A stretch of DNA of 26,599 nt from Reticulitermes lucifugus. Lineage: Eukaryota > Arthropoda > Insecta > Blattodea > Rhinotermitidae. Position numbers and translations under genes: made by a program. Below are positions 10,984 to 20,400 of this stretch, one piece after another (the stretch's first letter is position 1; each line of letters begins with the position of its first letter). Location of the stretch: positions 22,687 to 49,285 of the forward strand of contig JAKCWW010002255.1 of the NCBI GenBank assembly GCA_026260175.1. Reading direction: 5' to 3'. The notes beneath the pieces are model-generated. The model saw only the letters and a program-made list of their open reading frames with translations, did no database searches and had not been told where the DNA came from.

Positions 10984-11275
10984 GACAGCATAGTCAGTAT
11001 AGTAACTAGGATATGGGCTGAGCAATCCAGGGTTCGAGTCCTGGCAGGGGCAAGAGATAGTTCTTTTCTCCAAATCATCCAGACTGGCTCTGGGGCCCAC
11101 CCAGCTTCCTATTCAATGGGCACCGGTGGCTCTTTCCCGGGGGTAAAGCAACCAGGGCACGATGTTGACCACTTACCGCCATCTAGAGCGGAGGTTAAGA
11201 ATAAGCAGAGCTATATACCCCTGCTCTGCCTATATGCCTTCAAGGCATGCACAGGGATAACTTCACCTTTACCTC
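10984..11275 (+). mobile_element. tRNA-derived SINE with intact B box
   Basis: GGTTCGAGTCC at 11031-11041 matches the pol III B-box consensus exactly, and TAGTCAGTATAGT at 10991 is the A-box region. The body and the TTCAAGGCATG..CTTCACCTTTACC tail match the other copies. TTCCATTTCAT before it and TTCCATTCATT after it may be a decayed target-site duplication. Confidence 0.85.
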
Positions 11276-11361
11276 ATTCCATTCATTGTTCAGTACTTTG
11301 AAATACAATGAGTGCCCCTGGGTCTGACTGTAGCACTGAATGTGATTCAGCACATACCCTA

Positions 11362-11967
11362 TTTATTTATTTCAAAATTCCATCTTTCAGAAAGAATACC
11401 ACTCATTTTGAGTTCAACTATAATGTGACCTTACAATTTGACTCCTGTGGACCATAGTATGGCTACAGGGCACTAAATAAAAACCCTATATGACTACACA
11501 AATATTAGGACTGTGGAAGCACAAGGCATCATTCCTATTTTTAAAGTATCCCATAAAATTCATACTATACCCTGGAATCAGTTAGAAAAAGCTGCACATC
11601 TTGAAATATGTACAGTAATCATCAGGAAGTAGTCACTGACTGAATTAATATTTTGTTACTCAAAATGCATACACATGATGTAAAATCCATATACCAGGCC
11701 TTTAGATGATATACTTCATGTTACTGTATCATTATTCATATTATAGTTGCTTAGATTGCAAACAATTTTTATATCTGAAAATCTGTGCAGTCCTAATTCA
11801 CAACTAAATTGTTACTGTTTTTAACAATTCTGCTTAAAGATACAAATTCATTTTTACTCTGACCATTTATCTGTAAAAGACTGCTCTAAACAGTGATGGT
11901 ATATCTTTTCTTATACATAAAGCATATGAAAAGAAGCCTGTAGCCAAGACCTCTGAAACATTCTGTA
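11362..11967 (-). other. Probable MFSD5 3' UTR with overlapping AATAAA signals
   Basis: Downstream of the MFSD5 stop on the minus strand the sequence is AT-rich without coding signal. The clearest polyadenylation hexamers noticed are two overlapping AATAAA copies, read from TTTATTTATT at 11362-11371. That would give a 3' UTR of about 600 nt. No RNA evidence is available, and other weaker hexamers could be used. Confidence 0.4.
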
Positions 11968-13053
11968 TTATACAGATTCCATAATCAGTTTCACATTCTC
12001 ATTTTCCCTCTTTAACAACTTGCACAACAGTATAACTACAGAAAGTAAACTAATGCACATGAGGAAAACTTTAAGACTAGAAACTGTTGCTTCAAAAGAA
12101 AACTCCTTACGAATATGTGTTATGTTCTTTAACCAAAGTAGACTTATACATGTAAATATGTTCATTGGGACACGATACCAATTTGCAATACTTGCTCGAT
12201 ACTGTTCTGGAATTATCTGACTTCTGAGGTATCCTATTGCAGGGAAGTACATTCCAACAGCAATTTCATAGAGGAGAAATGCAATGAAGGTAACTGATGT
12301 ATATTTTCCAATATTGTGTGGATATAAGCAAACCATTCCTGTAGCTCCAGCTGACAGAACGAATGCCATGAGGGCAAGCAAACATGAAATATGCAGCGAA
12401 TATTCCGCTGTGCAATTTTGTGCTACAAGAAATGAATGTAGAGATGAACCAATCATGATACAAAGCATAAAACATGAGAAGACAATCCCTAATTGAGGTC
12501 GTATTGGTTCCAGGACTGGTGTCCAAAGGAACACAAAAGTGTACATCACTGATTCAAAAAGTGACTGAATTAGTCCTAAACACAGCAGTGGATTGTTTTG
12601 ACTTCTGAAAATAGCATTAAGAGAACCACAACTGTAATGAGCAGTGTTAGTAGGTATGTCATTTTCCTCCCACATGTACATTGTTGAAAATGCTGACATT
12701 AACAGACATGGTACTGCGATCATGAATGGAGAGACAGGACCCCACTCTGCCCATTCAACAGCAATGTTTGACACAACACCGGCACAGATTGCAAGAACGC
12801 CATTATAAAATGTTGCTTTAGACAATGTTAAGTGGATCCATTGAGGTGGGAAGTGAAATTTTTGGCTGTGTTGGTGAACATACCATGCTTCAAATGCTGA
12901 GAAGAGGATGGAGGTGCACATTCCACCCAGAATACGTCCTATGATCAAAATGAAGTACTGTGGGGAAGCTTTGGTGAGGCATGATATGGCATAAAGAAAA
13001 CTATATGTAATGCATAATCTCTTGCGGCCAAACTTGTCTGCTAGGATCCCAAC
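11968..13053 (-). CDS. MFSD5: MFSD5 last coding exon (361 codons plus stop)
   Basis: The acceptor (TTTGTTGCTTTCAG on the minus strand) ends at 13054. The exon starts GTTGGGATCCTAGCAGAC, coding V-G-I-L-A-D, which continues motif A from the previous exon in phase 0. The frame stays open to the stop at 11970..11968. It carries residues 93-453, that is nearly all the transmembrane core. Confidence 0.93.
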   Translation of the reverse strand, partial: VGILADKFGRKRLCITYSFLYAISCLTKASPQYFILIIGRILGGMCTSILFSAFEAWYVHQHSQKFHFPPQWIHLTLSKATFYNGVLAICAGVVSNIAVEWAEWGPVSPFMIAVPCLLMSAFSTMYMWEENDIPTNTAHYSCGSLNAIFRSQNNPLLCLGLIQSLFESVMYTFVFLWTPVLEPIRPQLGIVFSCFMLCIMIGSSLHSFLVAQNCTAEYSLHISCLLALMAFVLSAGATGMVCLYPHNIGKYTSVTFIAFLLYEIAVGMYFPAIGYLRSQIIPEQYRASIANWYRVPMNIFTCISLLWLKNITHIRKEFSFEATVSSLKVFLMCISLLSVVILLCKLLKRENENVKLIMESV

Positions 13054-15530
13054 CTGAAAGCAACAAATTTTTATCAGAATCTAAAACATTAATGTTTGCA
13101 GACTTACATGTTGTGGGACCTTTCTAGTCACTATTCAGTCACAGTAGTCACAATGGTGATGTGTGACAGTAATGCATTCTAAGTTATATTGGCCTCTGTG
13201 TTACTGTGTGTATGAATGTTAAAAATAATGTAAATGTCTGACAATCACCCAAGATTGTGGAGATCAAAATAAGTACTTTGTCAACCTTTGTTAAGACGTA
13301 AGCTGCCCTGGAGATACTGTACATCAAGATTCCATTTCACTTATATGTACAACTATTCTACAAAGACCTGTCTTCATTTTACTACTTGACTTTTTAACAC
13401 CGTCCAAAAGATGTTAGCTGTGTGTGAAAAACAGCTAATTAAGTTTTGTGCAATATTATCTGATACTTGTTCCCTGATGAAGATCCCTTGTGGATTGAAA
13501 CATATAGGAATACTCAGTGTTATAATATATGTAATATAAATATCTAAGGAAGGACTTTGTGCATTTTGTTAGGCGAGTGTTTTGAATTAGTTATTGAAAG
13601 TGCATTGAATTAACAACATAAAATTTCATCAAAATAAGCCTACTATGAAAACTGTCATGAACTGAATAACAATGAAATGTAACCTAACGGTCAATGGTGA
13701 ACAATGTGGGCAGGGTCACATATAATGCATGTCACTTTAGGTTTAGGTCGTGTTAAATTTTGTTATGTTGCTGCAGTTCATAAACATTTCCACTCACTTT
13801 GAACTTTCTCCATTTTGCTTTTTCATTTATATTAATGGAATTTGTGATATTAGGATAGTGCATAACAGGAAATAGTTCTCTAGGCCTAGTAGGGCCAAAG
13901 TTAATGGTCATATAACTTCTGCAAGTTCCTGAATTTTGGAAATTTCAGAGCATCACTATTTGCAAGTCATAACAGTTGGAGCCTTCAAAACTGGTGTGGA
14001 TACCTACATCCATAACACCTAATAACTGTGCAATTCTCATGTAACTCTGTGAGGGTCAGGTTGTGTGCTGTGTTCATGGCAGAAAATGGGTGCATCATTG
14101 TACTCTCATACAGAATTATTTTACCCCATAACAGGTTCACACTGAAGTAATTTAACAGTATTAATAAAAATGATAATTAGGAGTTTTAGCATTACAATTT
14201 GTAAATAATGTTTATAAACTTTATGTACATTAACAACAATAAATCCAGTATTGACAAAAAATGTATAAGAATATGGTTAAAGAAATGCCATGTAGCAGCT
14301 GTTCACTATATTGAGAACCATTCTGCTTTTTTATCCAAATGTTTTGTATCTATGAACAAAAATGAAAGTAAAGCTCTGTTGACTAGAAACATAGCAATTT
14401 TATGTAGCACACAAAAGTGAAAATACAACTGTGTATGGCATTGATCCAACAGTGGTGGCTTTTGTGAATATGTGAACACTGAACAGCTACTTTGCTTTAT
14501 TCTATATGGCATCTTGAACACATCCAGAGCAATGGGAAGCTGGAATTTTGACAATAAAGTGCAACAGCTGAAATATTTTCATTATATAAAACAAAGCAAC
14601 AAACAGAAGACTAATGTCTTTTGGAATGTGCAGCTCTATGTGATATAGTAGTAAGCAGCAGTCTCAGAGGAACTTGCTGCCTCCATCTTCATAGTAATAC
14701 ACAATGGTAATGACAAGGAATAAGGCTAAAAGGAAACATATGAGAGCAGATTAAACTGATTGGATACTGTGGTCCTGAAAAGTACCAAATGATAATGACA
14801 TTGTGCATCAATAACAGCTCATTCACATTTCCAATTACCAGCAAGACATGATTATTTTTTGTTATTCATACTGTGCATATTCTAACAATTAATACAGTAA
14901 CCAACTTATGCACTTAATAAAATACATTCAAAAGTAAGTACAAAACTCCTACATGTTTTGGTGCCAAGGTGCCATCATCAGGAAGTTATCTGAACAAAGG
15001 AATACAAGGCCAGCACGCTTATGTAGGTATGTGACAACACAATATTTACATAAGCGTGTTAGCCTTTACATTACAGAGGAACCTGCTACCTGTATTTTTG
15101 CCCTGAAGATGATGTCATAACCCAGAATACCACAATAATTAAAAAGAAAGGAGAAATTCATATTGTTATCCAGAATGTGATCAAGTCCAAAAAGGTAATA
15201 AAGTTTTAACAGACCATATGTCTGAAGGCCTACTACATTCTGTATCCGACTTACCCCTGTACCACAAATCATGCTGGAGAAGAAACCAGTAACATACAAC
15301 AATACTATCTGAGGCTGAGTATAGCCATAGTTGCTGTACACCTGGTACATATATGGCCCCTGCAACCAGTCAGAGAAAGTTGCTAGGAAGTAGACGACCA
15401 AGAACTGGTTTTGTAGTTTATTGAACTGCTCTTTATTACTATATTCTGCCACTGTCTCTGCTTTTGATGCTAAAATGTGAGCAATATAAGTGACTGGAAA
15501 CAAGATTCCCAGCACTATCAGTATTAACAT
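11968..15530 (-). CDS. MFSD5: MFSD5-like molybdate-anion transporter (two coding exons, complete)
   Basis: Major facilitator superfamily membrane protein of the MFSD5 (MOT2-type) family, known for high-affinity molybdate uptake. Coding exons 15530..15255 and 13053..11968 join in phase 0 to give 453 residues, close to the roughly 450 of vertebrate MFSD5. Visible landmarks: hydrophobic N-terminal helix (residues 1-20); conserved FLVVYFLATFSDWLQGPY (43-60); MFS motif A GILADKFGRKR (94-104), assembled across the splice junction; SAFEAWY (144-150); QSLFESVMYTFVFLWTPVL (255-273), a family hallmark; YFPAIGYLRSQIIPE (361-375) and NWYRVP (383-388). Alternating hydrophobic stretches fit 12 membrane segments, and the tail is polar (KRENENVK). 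The ATG at 15530 has G at -3, and a TAA lies in frame just upstream at 15548..15546. The gene is head to head with DPH2. Identity is strong. Substrate is by family only. Confidence 0.93.
13468..13512 (+). ncRNA. Hammerhead-like motif, copy 2 (MFSD5 intron)
   Basis: Stem I TGTTCC (13468-13473) pairs with GGAATA (13507-13512) in 6 bp including one G-U. CTGATGA lies at 13474-13480, A13481 is unpaired, stem II GATCC/GGATT (13482-13486, 13492-13496) follows with a 5-nt loop, then GAAA at 13497-13500. Stem III has lost one pair (C opposite A). It is antisense to the MFSD5 transcript. A related block, TTTGTGCATTTTGTTAGG, follows at 13556. Confidence 0.5.
14616..14690. repeat. Diverged half copy of the 9630-9738 hairpin element
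   Basis: GTCTTTTGGAATGTG..ATATAGTAGTAAG..AACTTGCTGCCTCCATC follows the same order as the reverse strand of the hairpin element, sharing AACTTGCTGCCTCCATC exactly. It lies in the MFSD5 intron and no longer folds well. Confidence 0.5.
14944..14987 (-). ncRNA. Hammerhead-like motif, copy 3 (MFSD5 intron), core mutated
   Basis: Minus strand: a stem I of 6 bp joins 14987-14982 and 14949-14944. CTGATGA lies at 14981-14975, then an unpaired base and a damaged stem II (outer and inner GC pairs kept, two central mismatches). The G of GAAA is A here (14959), which should abolish cleavage. Stem III ACATGT and the UA site are kept. It lies in sense orientation in the MFSD5 intron. Confidence 0.45.
15008..15064. 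repeat. Inverted repeat next to hammerhead-like copy 3
   Basis: GGCCAGCACGCTTATGTA (15008-15025) matches the reverse complement of 15047-15064 at 16 of 18 positions, with a 21-nt loop. It sits on the 5' side of copy 3 in that copy's own orientation and may belong to the same element. Confidence 0.65.
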
Positions 15531-15564
15531 TGCTGTTACCAAATATTATTGCATCCATGCAGAT
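15255..15564 (-). CDS. MFSD5: MFSD5 exon with leader end and first 92 codons
   Basis: Read on the minus strand, a good acceptor (pyrimidine-rich tract ending TTTTCAG) ends at 15565, so the exon opens at 15564 with 34 nt of leader before the ATG at 15530. The exon ends ACAGGG followed by the donor GTAAGT (15254..15249), leaving phase 0 after Gly92. At least one more leader exon must lie further upstream, but I cannot place it. The leader contains two out-of-frame upstream ATGs, at 15558 and 15554. Confidence 0.88.
15439..15558 (-). other. Upstream ORF overlapping the MFSD5 start
   Basis: In the MFSD5 leader exon an ATG at 15558 opens a 39-codon frame that runs past the MFSD5 start and stops at TAG (15441..15439). 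A second ATG at 15554 gives a two-codon uORF, ATG CAA TAA. Both have T at -3, a weak context, while the MFSD5 ATG has G at -3. Leaky scanning could therefore still reach the main start. (On the plus strand this interval is 15439-15558.). Confidence 0.45.
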
Positions 15565-16282
15565 CTGAAAACAAAAGAATACAAGTTCATTCATGCTTCT
15601 GTGCTTATTATGATAAATGTTAAATCATGGGAATGCTCAACGATATTAAGCATTATCAAATGGTGTAGTTTTCCCCAATGGGTTAAGCATAATTTCTTCA
15701 GCTGCACTAGATAATGTCGAAAGTACACCATGACAGTCACCGCCTTGAGACATTGCAAGTTGTTATGATCATTGACCTTACATTCGAAAATGAATGGCAA
15801 TGACACAACCCTTACTGGTAAGAACTTAACCGCAATGACAGTCTGTAAGTTATACATATTACAGTGTAAAGGTAGTATAAATATAATATGGACCTAATGT
15901 ACAAAATACCAATTATGCCATCTTCAAATATGCCAATATCTGGTACCTGACAACCCACGAAATAATTTACTTTGTGAACATAACTTAATATTTAACAGTA
16001 CCATCTTCCCACAGGTTGGTATCACATATTTACATTGCATTGTTTTTGAAAAACGTCTGCTGAACTAGAATTACTATTAATATTAATTACGTTTAACGTT
16101 TTAAAGAACAGTGATAACAACATGCACCCCCTGCTCCAACATTAAGACCTGCATTCTGTCCATGCAGCTTATTAGCCTGTTTCGTAGAATTCTCGCAATA
16201 AACAGCAATGTCATAAAACTGCATTAACCGTCTGGTCTTTATACTGGAGAGTGCGTTCTCTATGTGGTGCGAATGTTAACTT

Positions 16283-16471
16283 ATATACGTAAGTCAAACA
16301 TCATTCTTTACCAGGTTAGACATGGTTGCACATTGATAATCGAAATGTAATACTACTGCCCCTACCGATTATATATACGTAAAAGTCACACACCATTCTT
16401 TACCACGTCAAACACATAGTTGCACACTGATAAGTGCGATAAGGAAATGTAATACTACTGCCCCTACGGAT
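16283..16471. repeat. Diverged tandem duplication in the intergenic promoter region
   Basis: Two adjacent units, 16283-16369 and 16372-16471, share the same order of blocks: ATATACGTAA, then CATTCTTTACCA, then TTGCACA.TGATAA, then GAAATGTAATACTACTGCCC, then CTAC.GAT. The second unit carries small insertions. Nothing resembling a coding frame is present. Its place between two divergent genes makes a regulatory role possible but unproven. Confidence 0.8.
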
Positions 16472-16892
16472 GGTCTGCGGCCCCTACTGCCACAATTCAC
16501 TTATAGAATAATATTGCTGTCCCATCGCTGTGGTGTTTACAGCGTGCTTTTAAAGAAGTAAGATACGCAATGGACCTATTATCAGGATTATGATAGAATA
16601 TAATATATTGAATGCCGTGGATCCATCGCACGACGTAGTCAAGCATATAGAATATATTACGATACAAACGCAATATTCATTTCAAATACGATACATCCAT
16701 GGTAAATATTTAGTGTTTCACTACTCGTGTCAAATACTCTAAAAATGTAGTAATATCTACAGTGTTACAGCAAAGGGACAATTTTTCATGGCACCATGGC
16801 AATTTTTTGTTTCACGTTTTCAATTTTGACTTTTAATTTGAGGTAAATCCTTCAACAAAGCAGAAGCAATGACGAATAACATATTCTACACG

Positions 16893-16993
16893 TTCACTCG
16901 TCTGTGATGTTGCGCGGCGTAGGTTGGTCAGCTGGTACAGATAATCTGTGATAGGTACCAACCCACGCTGCGCAACATCTCAGGAGAGTGAAG
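16893..16993. repeat. Long imperfect inverted repeat upstream of DPH2
   Basis: The left arm (16893-16928, TTCACTCGTCTG..GATGTTGCGCGGCGTAGG) matches the reverse complement of the right arm (about 16957-16993, TTCACTCTCCTG..GATGTTGCGCAGCGTGGG). The spacer is about 28 nt and itself contains the small palindrome CAGATAATCTG. The arms are GC-rich in an AT-rich surrounding. It could be a small foldback MITE or a structural or regulatory element 340 bp before the DPH2 start. Confidence 0.78.
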
Positions 16994-17334
16994 GCCTGAA
17001 CGTAGATTACCAGTGACGTAGATGTTCTATGGCTTGAAGTGTGGGGAAAGCAGGAAAGCTAGGATGGTTGACTTCCAAATGCTGGCTTAAGTACTGTTTT
17101 AATGTAATTATGCGATATGATTGAAGATTGTGAGTCGTGATTTGCTTGTTATGCATCTGTTAAATGTAGAAAAAATAACTATGAGACATGTCTGGTAATT
17201 AATAACGAAAATTGCCAAACGAAGTCAGAGGTTAGGAAAAACAACTAGCACGAAACGTGGTATAGTGAATGCTGAAGAGGTGTGAGGTGTTAACCAGCGT
17301 TTGAATTAGTGCTCACAAGAAAGTGAAGAGAAAC

Positions 17335-17481
17335 ATGCTTGCTTTTAGCAGTAGTGAAACTGCAGTTTTAGAGCGAAAAGCAGATAGAGGAAGTATTCGT
17401 CCTACGGCTACAAGAAACATCGATTTGTATTATGAATTGGATAGGTGTGCGGAATGGGCAAAGAGGCATGGATTATGTAAG
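17335..17481 (+). CDS. DPH2: DPH2 exon 1
   Basis: 49 codons from the ATG at 17335, ending ..HGLCK at AAG followed by the donor GTATTG (17482). It ends in phase 0. A GTG four codons earlier is in frame but has no support as a start. Intron 1 is 1533 bp and contains a decayed LINE tail. Confidence 0.9.
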
Positions 17482-20400
17482 GTATTGTCAGTTTTTTTTG
17501 TGATATTTAATTTAGAAATAAAATGAAAATCCTTAACCATGTTAAGGATGAATTTAATGTAGCATTCAGAAATTTATATCCCATCTGAAAGATCTCTTAC
17601 AAAAATGAACTGGGTAGTGCTGGTTATGGAAATAATCGATGTTTGTCCTGACAGTTATGTAGAGCCTATAAATATATATTGTCATGACATATATAGCGAT
17701 TGTGTATACTCTATGAATAATTTTCGTTATTGTAGAAAATTTGTTGGTAAAACTGGAAGTTGGACACACATTCTCTTGAGGGTGGTGGAGTTTAGAATGT
17801 TAGGAAAAGATGAGAAAAAACGACTAGTGAATAAGCACTTGACATTTCCTCAACCACCACAATTGTTGGTCTGACACTGTACCGAAGGTGAATGTGATTC
17901 AAATTATGACAAGTTCCAACTGTCAAGTTTATTTCAGAGATTTCTGTGTAGTCAGTTATAAATGTTATTAGAGGCATCAAGTATTCATTGGGAAGAGACG
18001 CAGTTTGTACTGAGAACAAGGTGCTGAGAGGAACAGTTGGACCTAACAGAGAGGAACTAATAGGGATATGGAGATAATTACATAATGAGGAGCTTCATTA
18101 TTTGTACTTGTCACCAAAGATTGTGATTGTTACTAAGTCAAGGAGAAAGACGAATTGTACTTGGAAAATGTGTCGAGGAGACTCTCTTGGGAAATCTAGG
18201 CATATATGGGAAGATAATATTAAAATTTATTTTAGAAACGTAAGTTTTGAGGGTGTGTACTGGATTTAGTGTCTCTTGAAAGGGTTCGGTGTCAGTGTCC
18301 TGTGAACATGATCTTGACTAACTGAGCAGCTATTATGTTTTGAGGGATTTTGCTTCATGTAACTGGTAAATAAGTAATATCTGTATACTTACGTACATTC
18401 CAGGTCATACTTGTATAATGTCAGGTGTGTGTGTTTTGTTATTTCACAGTGTGCTGTTACCATTATTTGTCCTGACTGTTAGCCGTTTGCATAAATAATT
18501 TGTTGTGGAAATGGAAAACGGATAGGGCATTGCATGCAGTGGTTGGTACATTGTGTGAGAATTGTGGCTTTGTGAAGGACTCTTGGTGTAATATTAACTC
18601 TTTAATTGTAAATTTATGGATAATTTCATGCCATTGCTAACCTGATTCCATGGTTATTCACAGTTTTTTTTTGTATGTAATTCATCTATCTGTTGAAATT
18701 ATATATTGATCTGGAATATTCTTTGTTGTGAGTGGTATTGACACTGGCATAACTGTACTTCTTCTTTACATAGGTTGTTGACATAGATTCTATATTTTCT
18801 TCTTTATTTATGCAAAGTATGTAATTTAGTACATAAAAGACATTTACATTAATACTTTATTGTGTCAGAAATGAATTCCAGTCATTTTATGTCATGCAGT
18901 GTGTTTATTGTGCGATGCAGTTTGTTTAGTATAGCCCCTAGAATACTAAGTTTGGAATTATGTTGCATCCTGCACATGAAAGGCTAATGTTTCATATCAA
19001 TTTTTGCTGTTCAGATTTGTTTGCAGTTCCCTGATGCACTCCTGCATGAGTCTGTGGAGGTAGCCCTTTGTCTGGGGAAAAGGCTAGGCAGTATACCTTT
19101 TATTCTTGCTGATACATCTTATGGCAGGTGAGTGTTGAAGGAATTGTGGTTGCTTTCTTACATTATGACTGTGCATATACAGTCACACTGCCTAGAAATC
19201 TTGTATTCCTGTATCACACTGACATATGTGGTTATATCATTATAGAATGTTGAAATTCAGCAAATTACAGAAGTGTTTATACATTCGCAATAGAGCTTTT
19301 CTTCATCACCAGGCCAGGTATGATTTGTTTCATGTTTCCTCTGGATGACGGTAGCTGGAGCATGAAGTTAGTCTTTTATATCTGAGAATGAATAAAGGTT
19401 TATATACAAGCCTTGAGACTGAGTGTAGGGATTGCAGCTGTACATTGTTCTGGCTATACATAACCATAAAATTGAATTCAAACATTTGTGTATTTGAAAA
19501 TTGAAAGTAAGATCATTTGCTGCACGTGTGGTTGTCAAAACTGTAAAAGTCTGAATTTTTAAACATGTTTGCTGTTCTATATTTGCAATAAAAGTAATGA
19601 CAGCAAAAAATTAGGCATAACATACCCTGTTTATTCTTTTGTATGAATTTTGACATGAGGATGCTTGAAAGCTTGCCCACGTACATAGTTTGAACATAAA
19701 CCCCATAGAAAGGACATACTATACTCATACCTTTTCTGGGTGTCTTAATCCAAACTACATGAAAATGAGACTGGTATTTGAGGCAATGTCATTGGAAAGC
19801 ATTAAATGCTTAACAAAAGTTAGATAAGTATCTACCAAGAACTTGTTGCTTTCTCATTTGTTTTTAGCATGTAATTACACTCCCATTCCTTAGGAGAATG
19901 GCCCCCTACCCTCTCTACAATCTCCCAGACATGCAGTGTTTAAACACAAGGGAGGCAGCTGCTTATACTGAGTCCTTTCTCTCTCAGGGAATGGGCTGAG
20001 TTGTGTGGAAGTTTTTTATTGCACGTAATTTATCTGTCTGTTAATAGGTGGCAGTATTGTGCAAAGTATTTTATTTTCAGCAGTTGCTGTAGGTCATAGT
20101 CTGTCCCAGTTGGATATTATTATATGAATGTACTGAAATGTCTTACACAGTTAGCTGGTCCAATTTACAAACCATCAGTCAGTCGTCCTGTCTTTAGTTT
20201 AGTGGTATCGTGAGAGTGTATAATGTAGCCCAATTAACCTTTTGAGCATGTGCAGCATTGTAGGTTGTTCACAAAACTGTGCATCCACAGTTAATGTGAT
20301 GACGTTAGTAGGGATCCTATTTTTGAAGAACCAAAAACCAGAACGGTTAATAACATTTAGGTTGTGGTTGGGAAGGGGGGTGGTAGAAGAGGACATTTTT

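Larger units (their letters stand above)
13054..15254 (-). other. MFSD5 intron (2201 bp)
   Basis: GT..AG intron, phase 0, between the two coding exons. It contains hammerhead-like copies 2 and 3, the inverted repeat at 15008-15064 and the half copy of the hairpin element at 14616-14690. No extra exon is needed, since the joined protein reads through motif A without a gap. Confidence 0.85.
15565..17334. promoter_or_regulatory. Shared upstream region of head-to-head MFSD5 and DPH2
   Basis: The two starts face away from each other across about 1.8 kb, so this interval should contain the MFSD5 first leader exon and intron, the DPH2 leader and promoter elements for both. No confident TATA box or initiator was found, and the MFSD5 leader donor is ambiguous among several GTAA sites. 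It contains the tandem duplication at 16283-16471 and the inverted repeat at 16893-16993. The DPH2 leader has an in-frame TGA at 17302-17304. Confidence 0.5.

Noticed and set aside
11031-11041. A true tRNA gene at the perfect B box
   Set aside because: No cloverleaf can be formed around it, and the downstream sequence matches the SINE body.
17605-17874. 89-codon frame in DPH2 intron 1
   Set aside because: No homology recognised and no acceptor that would join it in frame to DPH2.
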